Part shown: piece after piece, positions 36,470 to 45,062 of the stretch
Position numbering within the stretch: the stretch's first letter is position 1
How the letters are laid out: each line of letters starts with the position of its first letter
NCBI RefSeq assembly: GCF_005887095.1
Contig: NZ_PNCI01000024.1
Location: 1-64,000, forward strand
Origin: Pseudoalteromonas rubra
Lineage (GTDB): Bacteria; Pseudomonadota; Gammaproteobacteria; Enterobacterales; Alteromonadaceae
DNA length: 64,000 bases
Reading direction: 5' to 3'
Translations under genes and position numbers: made by a program
The notes under the pieces: model-generated
What the model was told of the DNA's origin: nothing
The model's database searches: none
What the model saw: only the letters and a program-made list of their open reading frames with translations

Positions 36470-37173
36470 CCCGCCATCTCCAGGTTGACCTCGTCGACCA
36501 TCACCCCGTCAAGCAGAAACAGCTTACGACCAGCCATATCAGCATATCTGGGGTCGTGCGTTACCATACACATGGTGGTGCCTTGTGCATTTAAATCGTG
36601 CAGCATCTGCATAACGGCATCGCCATTTTTGGAGTCCAGGTTTCCGGTGGGCTCATCAATGAGCAGAATATCGGGCTTGTTAACCAGTGCTCGGGCAATG
36701 GCAATGCGCTGCTGCTGACCACCGGAGAGTTGATTGGGCTGATGATCTACCCTGTGGGTCATTTGCACCAGTTCCAGGCACTGCATAACGCGTTCTTTGA
36801 GTTGTGAGCCGCTTAAAGGCTGTTCACTGTACTTAACAGGCAGTGCCAGATTGTCGAACACATTCAGCTCATCAATCAGGTTAAATGACTGAAAGACAAA
36901 GCCAATGTGCTTGTTTCTTAAAGTAGCACGCTGGTTGACACTGAGCTGGCTGACATCGTTACCGGCAATCTGATAGCGACCGCCAGTTGGCGTGTCCAGC
37001 AGACCCAAAATATTGAGCAGTGTGGACTTGCCACATCCCGACGGGCCTGAGATAGAGACATACTCCCCCTCGTTAATGCGCAGGTTTACGCCCTGTAAGG
37101 CTTGTGTTTCTAAGCCACTGAGCAGGAAGTGTTTGGTGATATCGGTGAGTTCAATAACGCATTGGTTGTTCAT
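36466..37173 (-). CDS. ABC transporter ATP-binding protein (LolD/MacB type)
   Basis: A 235-residue ATPase. Walker A SGPSGCGKST, Q-loop FVFQSFNLI, signature NQLSGGQQQRIAIARAL, Walker B ILLIDEPTGNLD and a switch His in CMVTHD are all present, so it should be active. It pairs with the following permease (4-base overlap) and the preceding adaptor (10-base gap) as one exporter. Confidence 0.95.
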   Translation of the reverse strand: MNNQCVIELTDITKHFLLSGLETQALQGVNLRINEGEYVSISGPSGCGKSTLLNILGLLDTPTGGRYQIAGNDVSQLSVNQRATLRNKHIGFVFQSFNLIDELNVFDNLALPVKYSEQPLSGSQLKERVMQCLELVQMTHRVDHQPNQLSGGQQQRIAIARALVNKPDILLIDEPTGNLDSKNGDAVMQMLHDLNAQGTTMCMVTHDPRYADMAGRKLFLLDGVMVDEVNLEMAG

Positions 37174-37183
37174 TGTTGTTTCC

Positions 37184-38431
37184 TTATTTACTCAGGTACA
37201 CGACCGGCTCATCCCGATAGGATGCCATATCCGACAGAATAAAGCGCTGCTGTGGCTGTGCGCCGGATAGCAACTGAATATACTGTGCGGTCTGGGCGCC
37301 ATAGTGTACCTCAATGGCGTGTGCTTGTTGGGTATTGGGTTCGATACGATACAAAGTGGCAGTGCTGAAAGCCTTGGCACCAACGGGTTTGTCGATATAC
37401 AGCGCATCCTCAAGGGTGCTGATATGTATCGTTCCTTCAATGTTTAGCTCGGGCCGGGCGCTGTCGGGCAGCACGGCAGGCAGGGCCACTTCGACTTCAA
37501 TATTGCCGTTTTGCACTATTGGGTTGATCCGCGAAACAGTGCCAGCAATAAAGTCGGCGCGGGTATTCACTTGTACCGACTGCTTAAGTTTAATTTGTTC
37601 AGCATAGGCCTGCGGGATTTGCAGCTGAGCATATAAATCTTTAGTGCTGCCAACCAGTGCAAGTTGCGCGCCCAGCGGCACACTTTGCCCCAGTTCCACA
37701 TGGAGTTGTTGCACAACGCCAGTGATCCCCGCACGCACAGTCAGTTGGTCTACCCGGTGCTGAATTAACTGATATGCCTCTTCGGCGGCTTCTATATCGG
37801 AGTTGGCCAGTTGTAAATTGGCCTGATGTAAGGTTTTAAGCTGAGCAATACGGCGCTGTTCGATATCAATGCGCCGCTTAAGCTGGCGGTGCTCCAGTAC
37901 GGTACGCTGATAATCCAGCTTGGACACGGCACCATCTTCAACCAGCCCAGCCTGCGCAGAGACCTCGAGTTCAGCACTTTCCAGTTCAGACTTTAAGATC
38001 TCCAGACTTGCCTGATGCGACAGCATTTCCCGCTGCTGATTAATATCGGATTGCAAATACTGATCTTTGGCTTGTTGCAGTGCTCGTTTTGCATCTTTAA
38101 GCGATTGAGTAAGGTTGGCATCTTTGAGCTTCATAATCACGCTGCTTGGCGTGACCTCAGCACCCGGACGCAGCATAATCTCCTCAACCGTGGCCTCACT
38201 GGCAGCGCTGATCAGACGCGGCGTGCGCGACTTAAGTTGACCAAACCCCGCCACTGAAATGGTCAAATCGCCCTGTCTGACTTTACCAACCCAGGCATTC
38301 TCTGCGGGCAAAGACGCTTGTGCTGTAGGTTGCGTTATCAACCAGCCAATAATCGCTATGGCCAAAGCAATACCACCCAGCCACAACCAGTTTACTTTTA
38401 TGTTGTTTTTCTGTTCGACCTGTATGTCCAT
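37184..38431 (-). CDS. HlyD/MacA-like periplasmic adaptor
   Basis: A 415-residue membrane-fusion protein. One N-terminal helix (about 15-34) anchors it. The lipoyl/beta-barrel halves are at ~45-100 and 225-330, and a long coiled-coil hairpin (about 105-220; KRALQQAKDQYLQS and LEHRQLKRRIDIEQRRIAQL) lies between them. It links the ABC permease to an outer-membrane channel, which is not encoded here (TolC is the usual partner). It is the first gene of the operon. ATG follows AGAGGAAATGGC and lies about 35 bases from the -12 element. Confidence 0.9.
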   Translation of the reverse strand: MDIQVEQKNNIKVNWLWLGGIALAIAIIGWLITQPTAQASLPAENAWVGKVRQGDLTISVAGFGQLKSRTPRLISAASEATVEEIMLRPGAEVTPSSVIMKLKDANLTQSLKDAKRALQQAKDQYLQSDINQQREMLSHQASLEILKSELESAELEVSAQAGLVEDGAVSKLDYQRTVLEHRQLKRRIDIEQRRIAQLKTLHQANLQLANSDIEAAEEAYQLIQHRVDQLTVRAGITGVVQQLHVELGQSVPLGAQLALVGSTKDLYAQLQIPQAYAEQIKLKQSVQVNTRADFIAGTVSRINPIVQNGNIEVEVALPAVLPDSARPELNIEGTIHISTLEDALYIDKPVGAKAFSTATLYRIEPNTQQAHAIEVHYGAQTAQYIQLLSGAQPQQRFILSDMASYRDEPVVYLSK

Positions 38432-38465
38432 GCCATTTCCTCTAAAGGTATTTGGGTAGAGTCAC

Positions 38466-38482
38466 TACAAGTCATATGCCAA
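38466..38482 (-). promoter_or_regulatory. Sigma-54 (-24/-12) promoter of the ABC exporter operon
   Basis: On the minus strand the sequence TTGGCATATGACTTGTA aligns with the consensus YTGGCACGN4TTGCW over 17 positions. It mismatches at three places, including GC to GT at -12. GG and GT are 10 bases apart. It lies directly upstream of the adaptor start, in an operon encoding a sigma-54 activator. Confidence 0.72.
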
Positions 38483-38541
38483 CTTTTAAGTGTTTGTATT
38501 TCATGGATTTGTGTGTTTTTTGAGTGTGGGTTCTGTGCGCT

Positions 38542-38576
38542 GATTTGTGGAAATGAAATTGCGATTTGTGGAAATG
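38542..38576 (-). promoter_or_regulatory. Tandem upstream activator sites
   Basis: The 14-mer GATTTGTGGAAATG occurs at 38542-38555 and again at 38563-38576. The 21-bp period is two helical turns, and the pair lies 60-110 bp upstream of the -24 element. Each has an ATTT-N4-AAAT dyad. It is a likely binding site for the operon's own response regulator. Confidence 0.65.
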
Positions 38577-38843
38577 GGAGAAGAAGTCCGGTAGAAATTC
38601 ACTTGGTTTAAGTAGCCAGAGTTCACGCGTATTAAATGGGTAAGGCACGCTAAGCAGCACTGTTTACTCCGTCAAAACTCGGTAGCACACCCCCCGACGC
38701 CACCCTGGACGTTTGTGGGGCTATTACGCCACGCAGAAGTCTTGGACTGAGATGACACCGACAAACACTTACGAGTCGGTAGCTACTGATACGCGATATG
38801 GAGGTATCGAGTTGATACAATGCTTACACTCATTTTCGTCATC

Positions 38844-39140
38844 CCGGACGCTTGCGAGCCGGGATCTACTTAAACACCACGCAGAAGTGGCGGCTCAAAT
38901 CAAACTGTGGCGTACCACAACACCTTGCCAAATAAGAGAGAAGTTGGTCTAATAATAGGAACGGTGCGTTGTTCAGGCAGGGATTGAGTCACATTACAAC
39001 GGTTTGAGCCATCATTGGTTCAAAACAAATTCACTCAGCAAAAACAAATCCCCTAAGTGCAAACTACACCAGCCGGATACTGTGAGCAGATAGCGGCTTA
39101 GTTTAACGAGCGATTATGCGCGCTGTATCCGCATAAATAT
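38844..39140. repeat. ~300-bp upstream element, copy A
   Basis: It runs in the same orientation as copy B (41261-41556), offset by about 2.4 kb, with long identical blocks such as ACCTTGCCAAATAAGAGA and TTGGTTCAAAACAAA. It begins inside a CGTCATCCCGG...GAGCCGGGATCT REP-like element (38838-38866) and ends just before the 39163 gene. The rest of 38577-38843 shows no gene. Confidence 0.8.
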
Positions 39141-39162
39141 CAACACTAATAAGGAGAAGTCT

Positions 39163-39480
39163 ATGAGAAAGGAAATAACGACACCATTCAATATCATTGC
39201 CACAATTGTTGTGTGGCTGTTAGAGCTGATACGCGAACTTATCACAGCAGACATACAATCATATGCTGAGAGTGAAACTCTGCTTAACCTGTTATTTGAG
39301 TCAGCTGTAGCCCGTGTTTCTGTGTACTTTTTAGTGTGGGTTTTCGCTGCTTTAGCAATCGCTGTGTTATTCAGGGAAATCTGGAATCGTTTGTTTTCAG
39401 ACCTCTTTACTCTTAGAAAAATAAACTTCAATGAGTCTTATGCCACTTGTATTTTGTTAACCTGGGTCGTTTTAGGGTAA
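39163..39480 (+). CDS. Unrecognised small membrane protein
   Basis: A 105-residue protein with hydrophobic segments at about 9-29, 52-71 and 92-104 and a charged stretch between the last two. ATG follows AAGGAGAAGTCT, a good ribosome site. The family is unknown. It begins 23 bases after repeat copy A and lies 130 bases upstream of the 480-residue gene on the same strand, with which it may form a unit. Confidence 0.6.
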   Translation: MRKEITTPFNIIATIVVWLLELIRELITADIQSYAESETLLNLLFESAVARVSVYFLVWVFAALAIAVLFREIWNRLFSDLFTLRKINFNESYATCILLTWVVLG

Positions 39481-39610
39481 TGCGTTGTAATATCCTTGCC
39501 GAGTGAGATTGGCGTAAACTCCTCCTTCTCGAACTGAAGATTTGCTAACTCTGTATTAGTTCAGAGTTAGCAAACCAATTAATCGACGAACCACTTTTTC
39601 GGAGAGAAGT

Positions 39611-41053
39611 ATGCAAGACAATCTGGCAATGACAACGAATGGCGCAACGACAACAGCTAAGGATATCGCTGAGGGTTCCGTTAAAGTTGTTAAGGCAATC
39701 GATAAGTTCAACAATACAATTTCTATAGGCAAGGATGGAGCTGATCTCAACAAGGTCATTAAGGTTCTTACTGATTCCAGCATCTCCAAGTTATCGGCGT
39801 CATTCGGCGTACTTGGCGCTACATTGAGCTTTATATCCTTGTTCTCATCAAGTAAATCCAGCGAAGAAATCATTATCGATATGTTAGGTGATCTCGAATT
39901 AAAAATCGATTCGCTGCAAAGTCTGATGCTGGGTCAGTTCGAGCATCTTGGGGCCGTTGTTAAGCGAGTTGGCGCGAATGTTACGCTAAGTAATGCGTTC
40001 AAAGACATTGATAGCGTTGCCAACTCAGTCGATGTATTTCTTAAAGCAACAAGCCATTCGGTACGTAAAGCGAGCCTGGAGAAACTAAAACAGTACCAAG
40101 GTAAAGATTTGAGAGGAGCTGTTGAGCTTATCAGCCAAACTTTGAGCGAAGGTACGCTTGCCAACAATGTATATCACGCGAACCTTAGTGAATCTTTTGG
40201 GAACGCTGCCACTATTCAGGAGATTGGCAGAACGCTGAACTATTACCTCATCAGCGCTAACCTGATGGAGAATTTTATTGACTGCGTGGCCTTAATTGAC
40301 GATGAAGTGTTATTGTCTATTGAAGTCCCTGATGGGGGCAACCCACTAGACTTCGTGCCTCTGGAACATTTGGAAGAAATACGAGGTGAAATAGAATCCA
40401 ATGCTTTATTTTACAGTAAACACATTCAGCGGCACGAACAAGCGTGGCTGAGAGCTTTGAAACTATGTAAACAGGACTGTAGTAAGTACATAGACCTTTA
40501 TATGACAAATAAGGTTTTCCCAGCACTGGATGCGAGAACCCATAAAGCCTCTGTACAAAAAGTGATAGATGAATTGTCTGCCAATTGGGGTTGGCTCGAT
40601 CATTTTGCTGTGGTCTATGACGATGTTAGCGGATCTTCAAAACATGCTATGAGCGGTTTATCCACACAACATCATGCTTATTCCAGGCAACCCGTACCCA
40701 AAGGGAAAATCAATGCTGTCATCGCTTGGATGGACAAAGAAAAACCGGCATTGGGTGCACAATTGAACTCTAAGGTTTCACACAAATACAAGGTAAAGGT
40801 CGGCGGTGGTCCCAGTCCATTTGGAGGCAGACCAGGTAAAATGGTGAAAAAAACCTACGGCGGTGATGCAGAAAAGTTCAGTCAGTGGAGCGACCTCAAG
40901 GATGTCTTCAACGACCTGACTGACAATCCACCCAACTCCCAACGTTTTATTTGGGTTAGTAAGAAAAAACAGGGTGTTTCCCGAGCACAAACCAACAGTC
41001 AGCGCCTTCTGTGGCTCAATGGAAAATACCTCGACTTTGCAGCCTTTGAGTAA
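39611..41053 (+). CDS. Unrecognised 480-residue protein, possible pore-forming-type N-terminus
   Basis: There is no signal peptide. Residues ~54-80 (SSISKLSASFGVLGATLSFI and onward) form a hydrophobic, Ser/Gly-rich segment followed by acidic and amphipathic helices (EEIIIDMLGDLELKIDSLQSLM). This arrangement reminds me of helical pore-forming toxins. The middle is helical. The C-terminal ~110 residues are basic and Gly/Asn-rich (KVKVGGGPSPFGGRPGKM, then WVSKKKQG). No family is confidently recognised. It is bracketed by the two ~300-bp elements. ATG follows GGAGAGAAGT. A toxin role is inference only. Confidence 0.6.
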   Translation: MQDNLAMTTNGATTTAKDIAEGSVKVVKAIDKFNNTISIGKDGADLNKVIKVLTDSSISKLSASFGVLGATLSFISLFSSSKSSEEIIIDMLGDLELKIDSLQSLMLGQFEHLGAVVKRVGANVTLSNAFKDIDSVANSVDVFLKATSHSVRKASLEKLKQYQGKDLRGAVELISQTLSEGTLANNVYHANLSESFGNAATIQEIGRTLNYYLISANLMENFIDCVALIDDEVLLSIEVPDGGNPLDFVPLEHLEEIRGEIESNALFYSKHIQRHEQAWLRALKLCKQDCSKYIDLYMTNKVFPALDARTHKASVQKVIDELSANWGWLDHFAVVYDDVSGSSKHAMSGLSTQHHAYSRQPVPKGKINAVIAWMDKEKPALGAQLNSKVSHKYKVKVGGGPSPFGGRPGKMVKKTYGGDAEKFSQWSDLKDVFNDLTDNPPNSQRFIWVSKKKQGVSRAQTNSQRLLWLNGKYLDFAAFE

Positions 41054-41260
41054 GGTCTTCATTTGGAGCCTTCTGGCATGTACTCTCCTCAATATGAGTG
41101 TGCAGATGTTGTTGATTGCAAATTGAGGTTTTTGAAAATGAGAGTGCAGGTGCGGGCTGAATTGACCTGTCGCCTGCGCTCACACAGATTAAATGAAAGA
41201 ACACGCCAAACAACACTGTCGAGAGCATAAAAGTGCGGGGCCAACAGCCCCGGCGCCAAT

Positions 41261-41556
41261 CCGGACGGCTTATGAGCCTTGATCTACTTACTCACAACGC
41301 TGAATTGGCAGCCCACCCCTATTTTTACGAGTAGCTGAGCACCTTGCCAAATAAGAGAAAAGAGGGTCTAATTGCAGGAACAGTACGTTGTTCGGTCAGG
41401 GTATGAGTCACGCTGCAACGGTTTGAGTCACAATTGGTTCAAAACAAAGTCACTCATCAAAAAGCCAACTCCCTGAGCACAAACTGCACTAGTCGAATAC
41501 TCTGTGCAGGCGACCGAGTTCAATAATCGAATATGCATGCTACTTCTGCATGAATA
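41261..41556. repeat. ~300-bp upstream element, copy B
   Basis: Diverged copy of 38844-39140; it precedes a different gene (41595). It shares ACCTTGCCAAATAAGAGA, CAACGGTTTGAG, TTGGTTCAAAACAAA and TCACTCA blocks. Upstream, 41054-41260 holds a small GGGGC/GCCCC hairpin (41238-41251) and no gene. Confidence 0.8.
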
Positions 41557-41594
41557 AAAAAGCGTGATCTCTCAGTTCAATAGTGGAGTTATAG

Positions 41595-41951
41595 ATGAAA
41601 AAATATTTAAACAGCATTATCTCATTTTGCTTTTTGACAATCGCCATTTCTTCACATGCAGGTAATTCAGGGTGGACAGCTGCGTCAGAAGTTATAAAGG
41701 TTGTCAGTGTTGTTAATGGTGGTATAAATGTCCGCCTTTCTCCTGAATTAAGTGGATGTACTTCTCAAAGCGGATATGGACCTAAATACGCATCAATTTA
41801 TCCCGATCACCCAGCTTTAAACGCCATGCATGCTAATCTGCTGGCAGCTTACATGTCAGGTAAAAAGGTATCTCTGTATTTAACAGACGACACATGTAAA
41901 GTGGGTGAAATGGTTATTGGCGGTACTCACAGTGGCCCGCCGGGCTCATAA
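41595..41951 (+). CDS. Small secreted two-Cys protein, paralogue 1
   Basis: A 118-residue protein with a signal peptide (1-22, ending SSHA). The mature ~95 residues contain two Cys and the pattern seen in two neighbours: VIKVVSVVNGGINVRL strands, a first Cys, then MHANLLAAYMSGKKVSLYLTDDTCKV. The LLxAxxxGxxVxLYxxDxxC arrangement resembles small exported OB-fold proteins such as toxin B-subunit relatives, but I cannot prove that. ATG follows GGAGTTATAG. It lies 38 bases after repeat copy B. Confidence 0.65.
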   Translation: MKKYLNSIISFCFLTIAISSHAGNSGWTAASEVIKVVSVVNGGINVRLSPELSGCTSQSGYGPKYASIYPDHPALNAMHANLLAAYMSGKKVSLYLTDDTCKVGEMVIGGTHSGPPGS

Positions 41952-42063
41952 GTATCAAATATAGAAATTCAGTTCAAAACGAACACAGGCTGGTCAGCCA
42001 ATGTTTCGCGACTAGGCTAACGAGGCTATTCCGTTTAGATGAGCTGTTATACTGAGGTAAAAT

Positions 42064-42402
42064 ATGAAAACTCTAGCAAGTATTTTAATTAGCGCCGTTT
42101 CTCTCGGCTCAAACTTAGCCTATGCCTGGGACAGCCAGGTTACAGGGAAAGTGGGGAGCATAGAAGTGCACAGCCCTAAAAGCTCAGCAAAAAATATAAC
42201 GATTAGTATCGTTGGTGAAACAAAAATGTGCACTCTTCCTACAAACAATGACACTGCATATATACAAAAGTCTTCTGCGCCTGATACCTATGAAGCAATG
42301 ATAAGTGTTTTGTTAAGTGCAAAGGCAACTGGTGATAATGTGCGACTGTACATTAATCATGGCACAGAAGGTTGCCAGGTTCATCGTGTTGATTTGTTAT
42401 AA
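42064..42402 (+). CDS. Small secreted two-Cys protein, paralogue 2
   Basis: A 112-residue protein with a signal peptide (1-21, ending AYA). The mature part shares with its neighbours VGSIEVHSPKSSAKNITISI, a first Cys (KMCTLP), and MISVLLSAKATGDNVRLYINHGTEGCQVHRVDLL. The two Cys positions match paralogues 1 and 3. ATG follows TGAGGTAAAAT. Function is unknown; it is predicted periplasmic or secreted. Confidence 0.65.
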   Translation: MKTLASILISAVSLGSNLAYAWDSQVTGKVGSIEVHSPKSSAKNITISIVGETKMCTLPTNNDTAYIQKSSAPDTYEAMISVLLSAKATGDNVRLYINHGTEGCQVHRVDLL

Positions 42403-42552
42403 ATCTAACACGGTGGTTTTGAGCTGGGCACTGTTATCGGATTGGCTTGCGGTGAAACATATTAGCTGAAACAGTGCCGGGTGTTCCCTTTGTTTTAGTG
42501 ATTAATATTAGGGTATCCTTCAGGCCGCAGCGTTATATTGTGTGGAGAGACT

Positions 42553-43668
42553 GTGCGCTATTTAATAGTTCCGTTGTTATTGTTATTAGTCAGCTGCTCT
42601 GAAAAAATTGAGCCATCTAACAACGATGAATTTGAGCAGATAGTTCGCTCTCACATGTTGCAACATGACTACGTTGGTCTGGCTATTGCGGTATTAAAAG
42701 AGGATGATCTAGTATTTAGCCGTGCATATGGTTTTGCTGATCAGGATCGCAAAGAAAAATACTCTGCCAAAAAAGTCATCTCACTCGGTTCAAATACCAA
42801 AACGCTGACTGCGTCAGCTATTCTCTTGCTTCAAGAAAGAGGCTTACTAAGTTTATCGGATCCACTTGAAAAGCACTTACCTTTTAAACTACAGCATAGT
42901 GAAAAAGTCACTCTTCAGGAAATGTTATGCCATAGCTCAGATTTATCCGATGTTTTTGGTGTAGGAAAATTTGAAAATTATGTCTGGCAAAAAGCGAAAT
43001 CTCAAAAAGAGTTTATCGATAAGCTAAATTTAGCTTCGCATGAACCAATAGCGGGAGAGCGGTATAGATATAATAATACGGCATACTTTCTTTTGGGTCT
43101 GGTTGTTGAACATGTTAGCCATCAAAGTCTGGGCGATTTCTTCAGAGAGTTCATCTTTGAGAATGCGCCAGAAACAAATCTGTACTACCTGGGCGATTCT
43201 TTTTACTCTCCAGTCTTATCTCCCTCGTTCGAGAAAAATGGGTCTAAAGCCAGTTTATATGAGTCACCTGTCGAATATCGTATTGTTGGGGGCGCGGGAG
43301 CACTTGCAGGAGACTTGGTTTCGTATTTGCGCATGTTCAAAAGCTTAGTCTCAGGTGAAATATTAAGCAGCGATTCACGTGCTATGATGCGAAGCTTGTG
43401 TAGGTTTAAGGATGGTTCTAAAGTCATTAATGAGAAGAAGCAAAATCTTGGTTTAGGTATTGAAGTTTTTAAAATCAATGGTGAAACCGTGTACTCCCGA
43501 GGAGGGGCTTTGAATGGTTATGTTTCTGCTGTGTATTATTTTCCATCCAAAAAGTTAACCATTGGGGTAACTGGCAACACTTGGGCACCATTGGCTCCAA
43601 TGCTGGAGAGGTTATTTGAAAGCAATTGGCAAAATGAGCTAAAAGAAAGCTTCAACCAGACAAGATAA
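42553..43668 (+). CDS. Serine hydrolase / class C beta-lactamase-like lipoprotein
   Basis: About 371 residues. The lipobox LLVSC is at residue ~15. The beta-lactamase/DD-peptidase fold is shown by SLGSNTKTLTA (SxxK nucleophile and base), YRYNNTAYFLLG (YxN) and the late SRGGALNGYVS, where the KTG-type motif would be. Members are esterases, peptidases or beta-lactamases; the substrate cannot be told. GTG 42553 follows GGAGAGACT and gives the lipoprotein signal; the frame is open upstream to TTG 42538. It lies between secreted paralogues 2 and 3. Confidence 0.85.
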   Translation: MRYLIVPLLLLLVSCSEKIEPSNNDEFEQIVRSHMLQHDYVGLAIAVLKEDDLVFSRAYGFADQDRKEKYSAKKVISLGSNTKTLTASAILLLQERGLLSLSDPLEKHLPFKLQHSEKVTLQEMLCHSSDLSDVFGVGKFENYVWQKAKSQKEFIDKLNLASHEPIAGERYRYNNTAYFLLGLVVEHVSHQSLGDFFREFIFENAPETNLYYLGDSFYSPVLSPSFEKNGSKASLYESPVEYRIVGGAGALAGDLVSYLRMFKSLVSGEILSSDSRAMMRSLCRFKDGSKVINEKKQNLGLGIEVFKINGETVYSRGGALNGYVSAVYYFPSKKLTIGVTGNTWAPLAPMLERLFESNWQNELKESFNQTR

Positions 43669-43979
43669 AAAATTCTAAGATATCCAAAGTTAGCTGTGAC
43701 TAGTTGGGGTAATCTAGAGAATACATATGAGTGGCTTTAGAGTTAAGAAATAAAGAACTGGTGGAGCTCTCGAAGTGAATTAGGGGGCTTAGCATGAATG
43801 CGCAGCAGGCTGTTCTAATCATATCATGTAAGGTCCTAGAATCACATATATGTTGCTGGTTATCTGTTTGGTTAGTAATGAGACAGTATTAGTGTAATCG
43901 TCGTTTTATGGATTTCATTATATTGATTTTTAATAAAAATATCCTTCATAGTAAGGTGTTAGAGTTTCTAGGAGATAAA
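43669..43979. other. Intergenic, nothing recognised
   Basis: About 310 AT-rich bases between the serine hydrolase gene and the third secreted paralogue. No repeat shared with copies A or B and no gene was seen. An in-frame upstream extension from 43908 lacks a ribosome site. Confidence 0.5.
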
Positions 43980-44324
43980 ATGAAGTCGTTTAAATCTTTA
44001 TTGCTATCACTTTTGTGCTTTAGCTCATTTGCCGCTTTTGCTGGTGTTTGTGTTCCAGACCATTGCTCCAATGTTTATATTGAAAGGCTCTATGTCGAGG
44101 CATCAGGAAAAATATTTATTGGAACAAGCGGAGATGAAAAAATTCTAAACTGTAATGCTGCATCTGGTGTTTACGAGATCATTCCAGCAGGAACCCCCGG
44201 GGCTGATCTTTTGTATTCTACTTTACTTACAGCCCAAACTACAAACTCACCAATAGGGGTCTTACAGGTTGATGACAATCTGCCCGGTTGTGTGGTTCAG
44301 TATATTACTCTAGACAAGAAGTAA
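43980..44324 (+). CDS. Small secreted multi-Cys protein, paralogue 3
   Basis: A 114-residue protein with a signal peptide (1-22, ending AFA). The mature part has four Cys: two near the N-terminus (GVCVPDHC), unlike the other two paralogues, and two at the shared positions. The shared core is NVYIERLYVEASGKIFIGTS, Cys in ILNCN, LLYSTLLTAQTTNSPIGVLQ and LPGCVVQYITLD. ATG 43980 follows AGGAGATAAA. Function is unknown. 44325-44557 downstream holds no gene. Confidence 0.65.
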   Translation: MKSFKSLLLSLLCFSSFAAFAGVCVPDHCSNVYIERLYVEASGKIFIGTSGDEKILNCNAASGVYEIIPAGTPGADLLYSTLLTAQTTNSPIGVLQVDDNLPGCVVQYITLDKK

Positions 44325-44557
44325 ACTTGGGGATACATGCCAGTAAAACGCAGTCAGCAATGAGCATTTGATTTCCTTTTTATCGGGGGCGTGAGTTAAC
44401 CATTTCAGTCAACAGGATGATGTATTGTTTTCCTCTGCCATTTATTTTGGTCTGCTATGATTAGCAGGCTGGGTGTGGTAATGCGCGCGATTTAACGCGT
44501 TACCAGATCTGGATTTAGGTTCAGGGTATGTGAAAAACTAGGGTAAAGGAGAGAAAC

Positions 44558-44911
44558 ATGTCATATGTAGATTGTTTTGTCGCAGCAGTACCGAATGACA
44601 ATAGAGAAAAGTACATTGAGCATGCAACCGTGTCAGCGGTCGTATTTAAAGAGCATGGTGCGTTAGAAGTTGTAGAAAATTGGGGTGACGATGTACCGCA
44701 AGGAGAAGTGACTTCTCTGCCTCTGGCGGTCAAGGCGCAGGACAATGAAGTTGTGGTCTTTTCTTGGGTAGTCTGGCCGTCTAAAGAGGTACGTGACTCA
44801 GGTTGGAATGCCATTATGGAAGACCCGAGAATGTCTGAGGAAAATAATCCGATGCCATTTGATGGCAAACGTCTAATTTACGGTGGGTTTAATACGATAC
44901 TTACTGCATAG
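44558..44911 (+). CDS. DUF1428 family (YbaA-like) protein
   Basis: A 117-residue protein matching DUF1428: YVDCFVAAVP at the N-terminus, FKEHGALEVVENWGDDVPQGE, VVFSWVVWPSKEVRDSGW and the end MPFDGKRLIYGGFNTIL. It has a ferredoxin-like (dimeric alpha/beta-barrel) fold, cytoplasmic, function unknown. Length is normal. ATG follows AAAGGAGAGAAAC. Confidence 0.92.
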   Translation: MSYVDCFVAAVPNDNREKYIEHATVSAVVFKEHGALEVVENWGDDVPQGEVTSLPLAVKAQDNEVVVFSWVVWPSKEVRDSGWNAIMEDPRMSEENNPMPFDGKRLIYGGFNTILTA

Positions 44912-45062
44912 TTGCCAGGCCAGGCAAACAGATCATGCAAAGTACTTACATTGTGAAACCTCTCTATTAACTAAGCTAACTGGTGGTTTCGCAGTGTAAT
45001 CTTGAGTTTTGTAGTATTGCCTGACTTGAATCTGGTGGTTTGTAGCTGGGAAACTGAAACGT

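Noticed and set aside
38844..41556. The segment between the two ~300-bp copies as a transposon with terminal repeats.
   Set aside because: No transposase or integrase lies between, the repeats are diverged, and no target-site duplication was seen.
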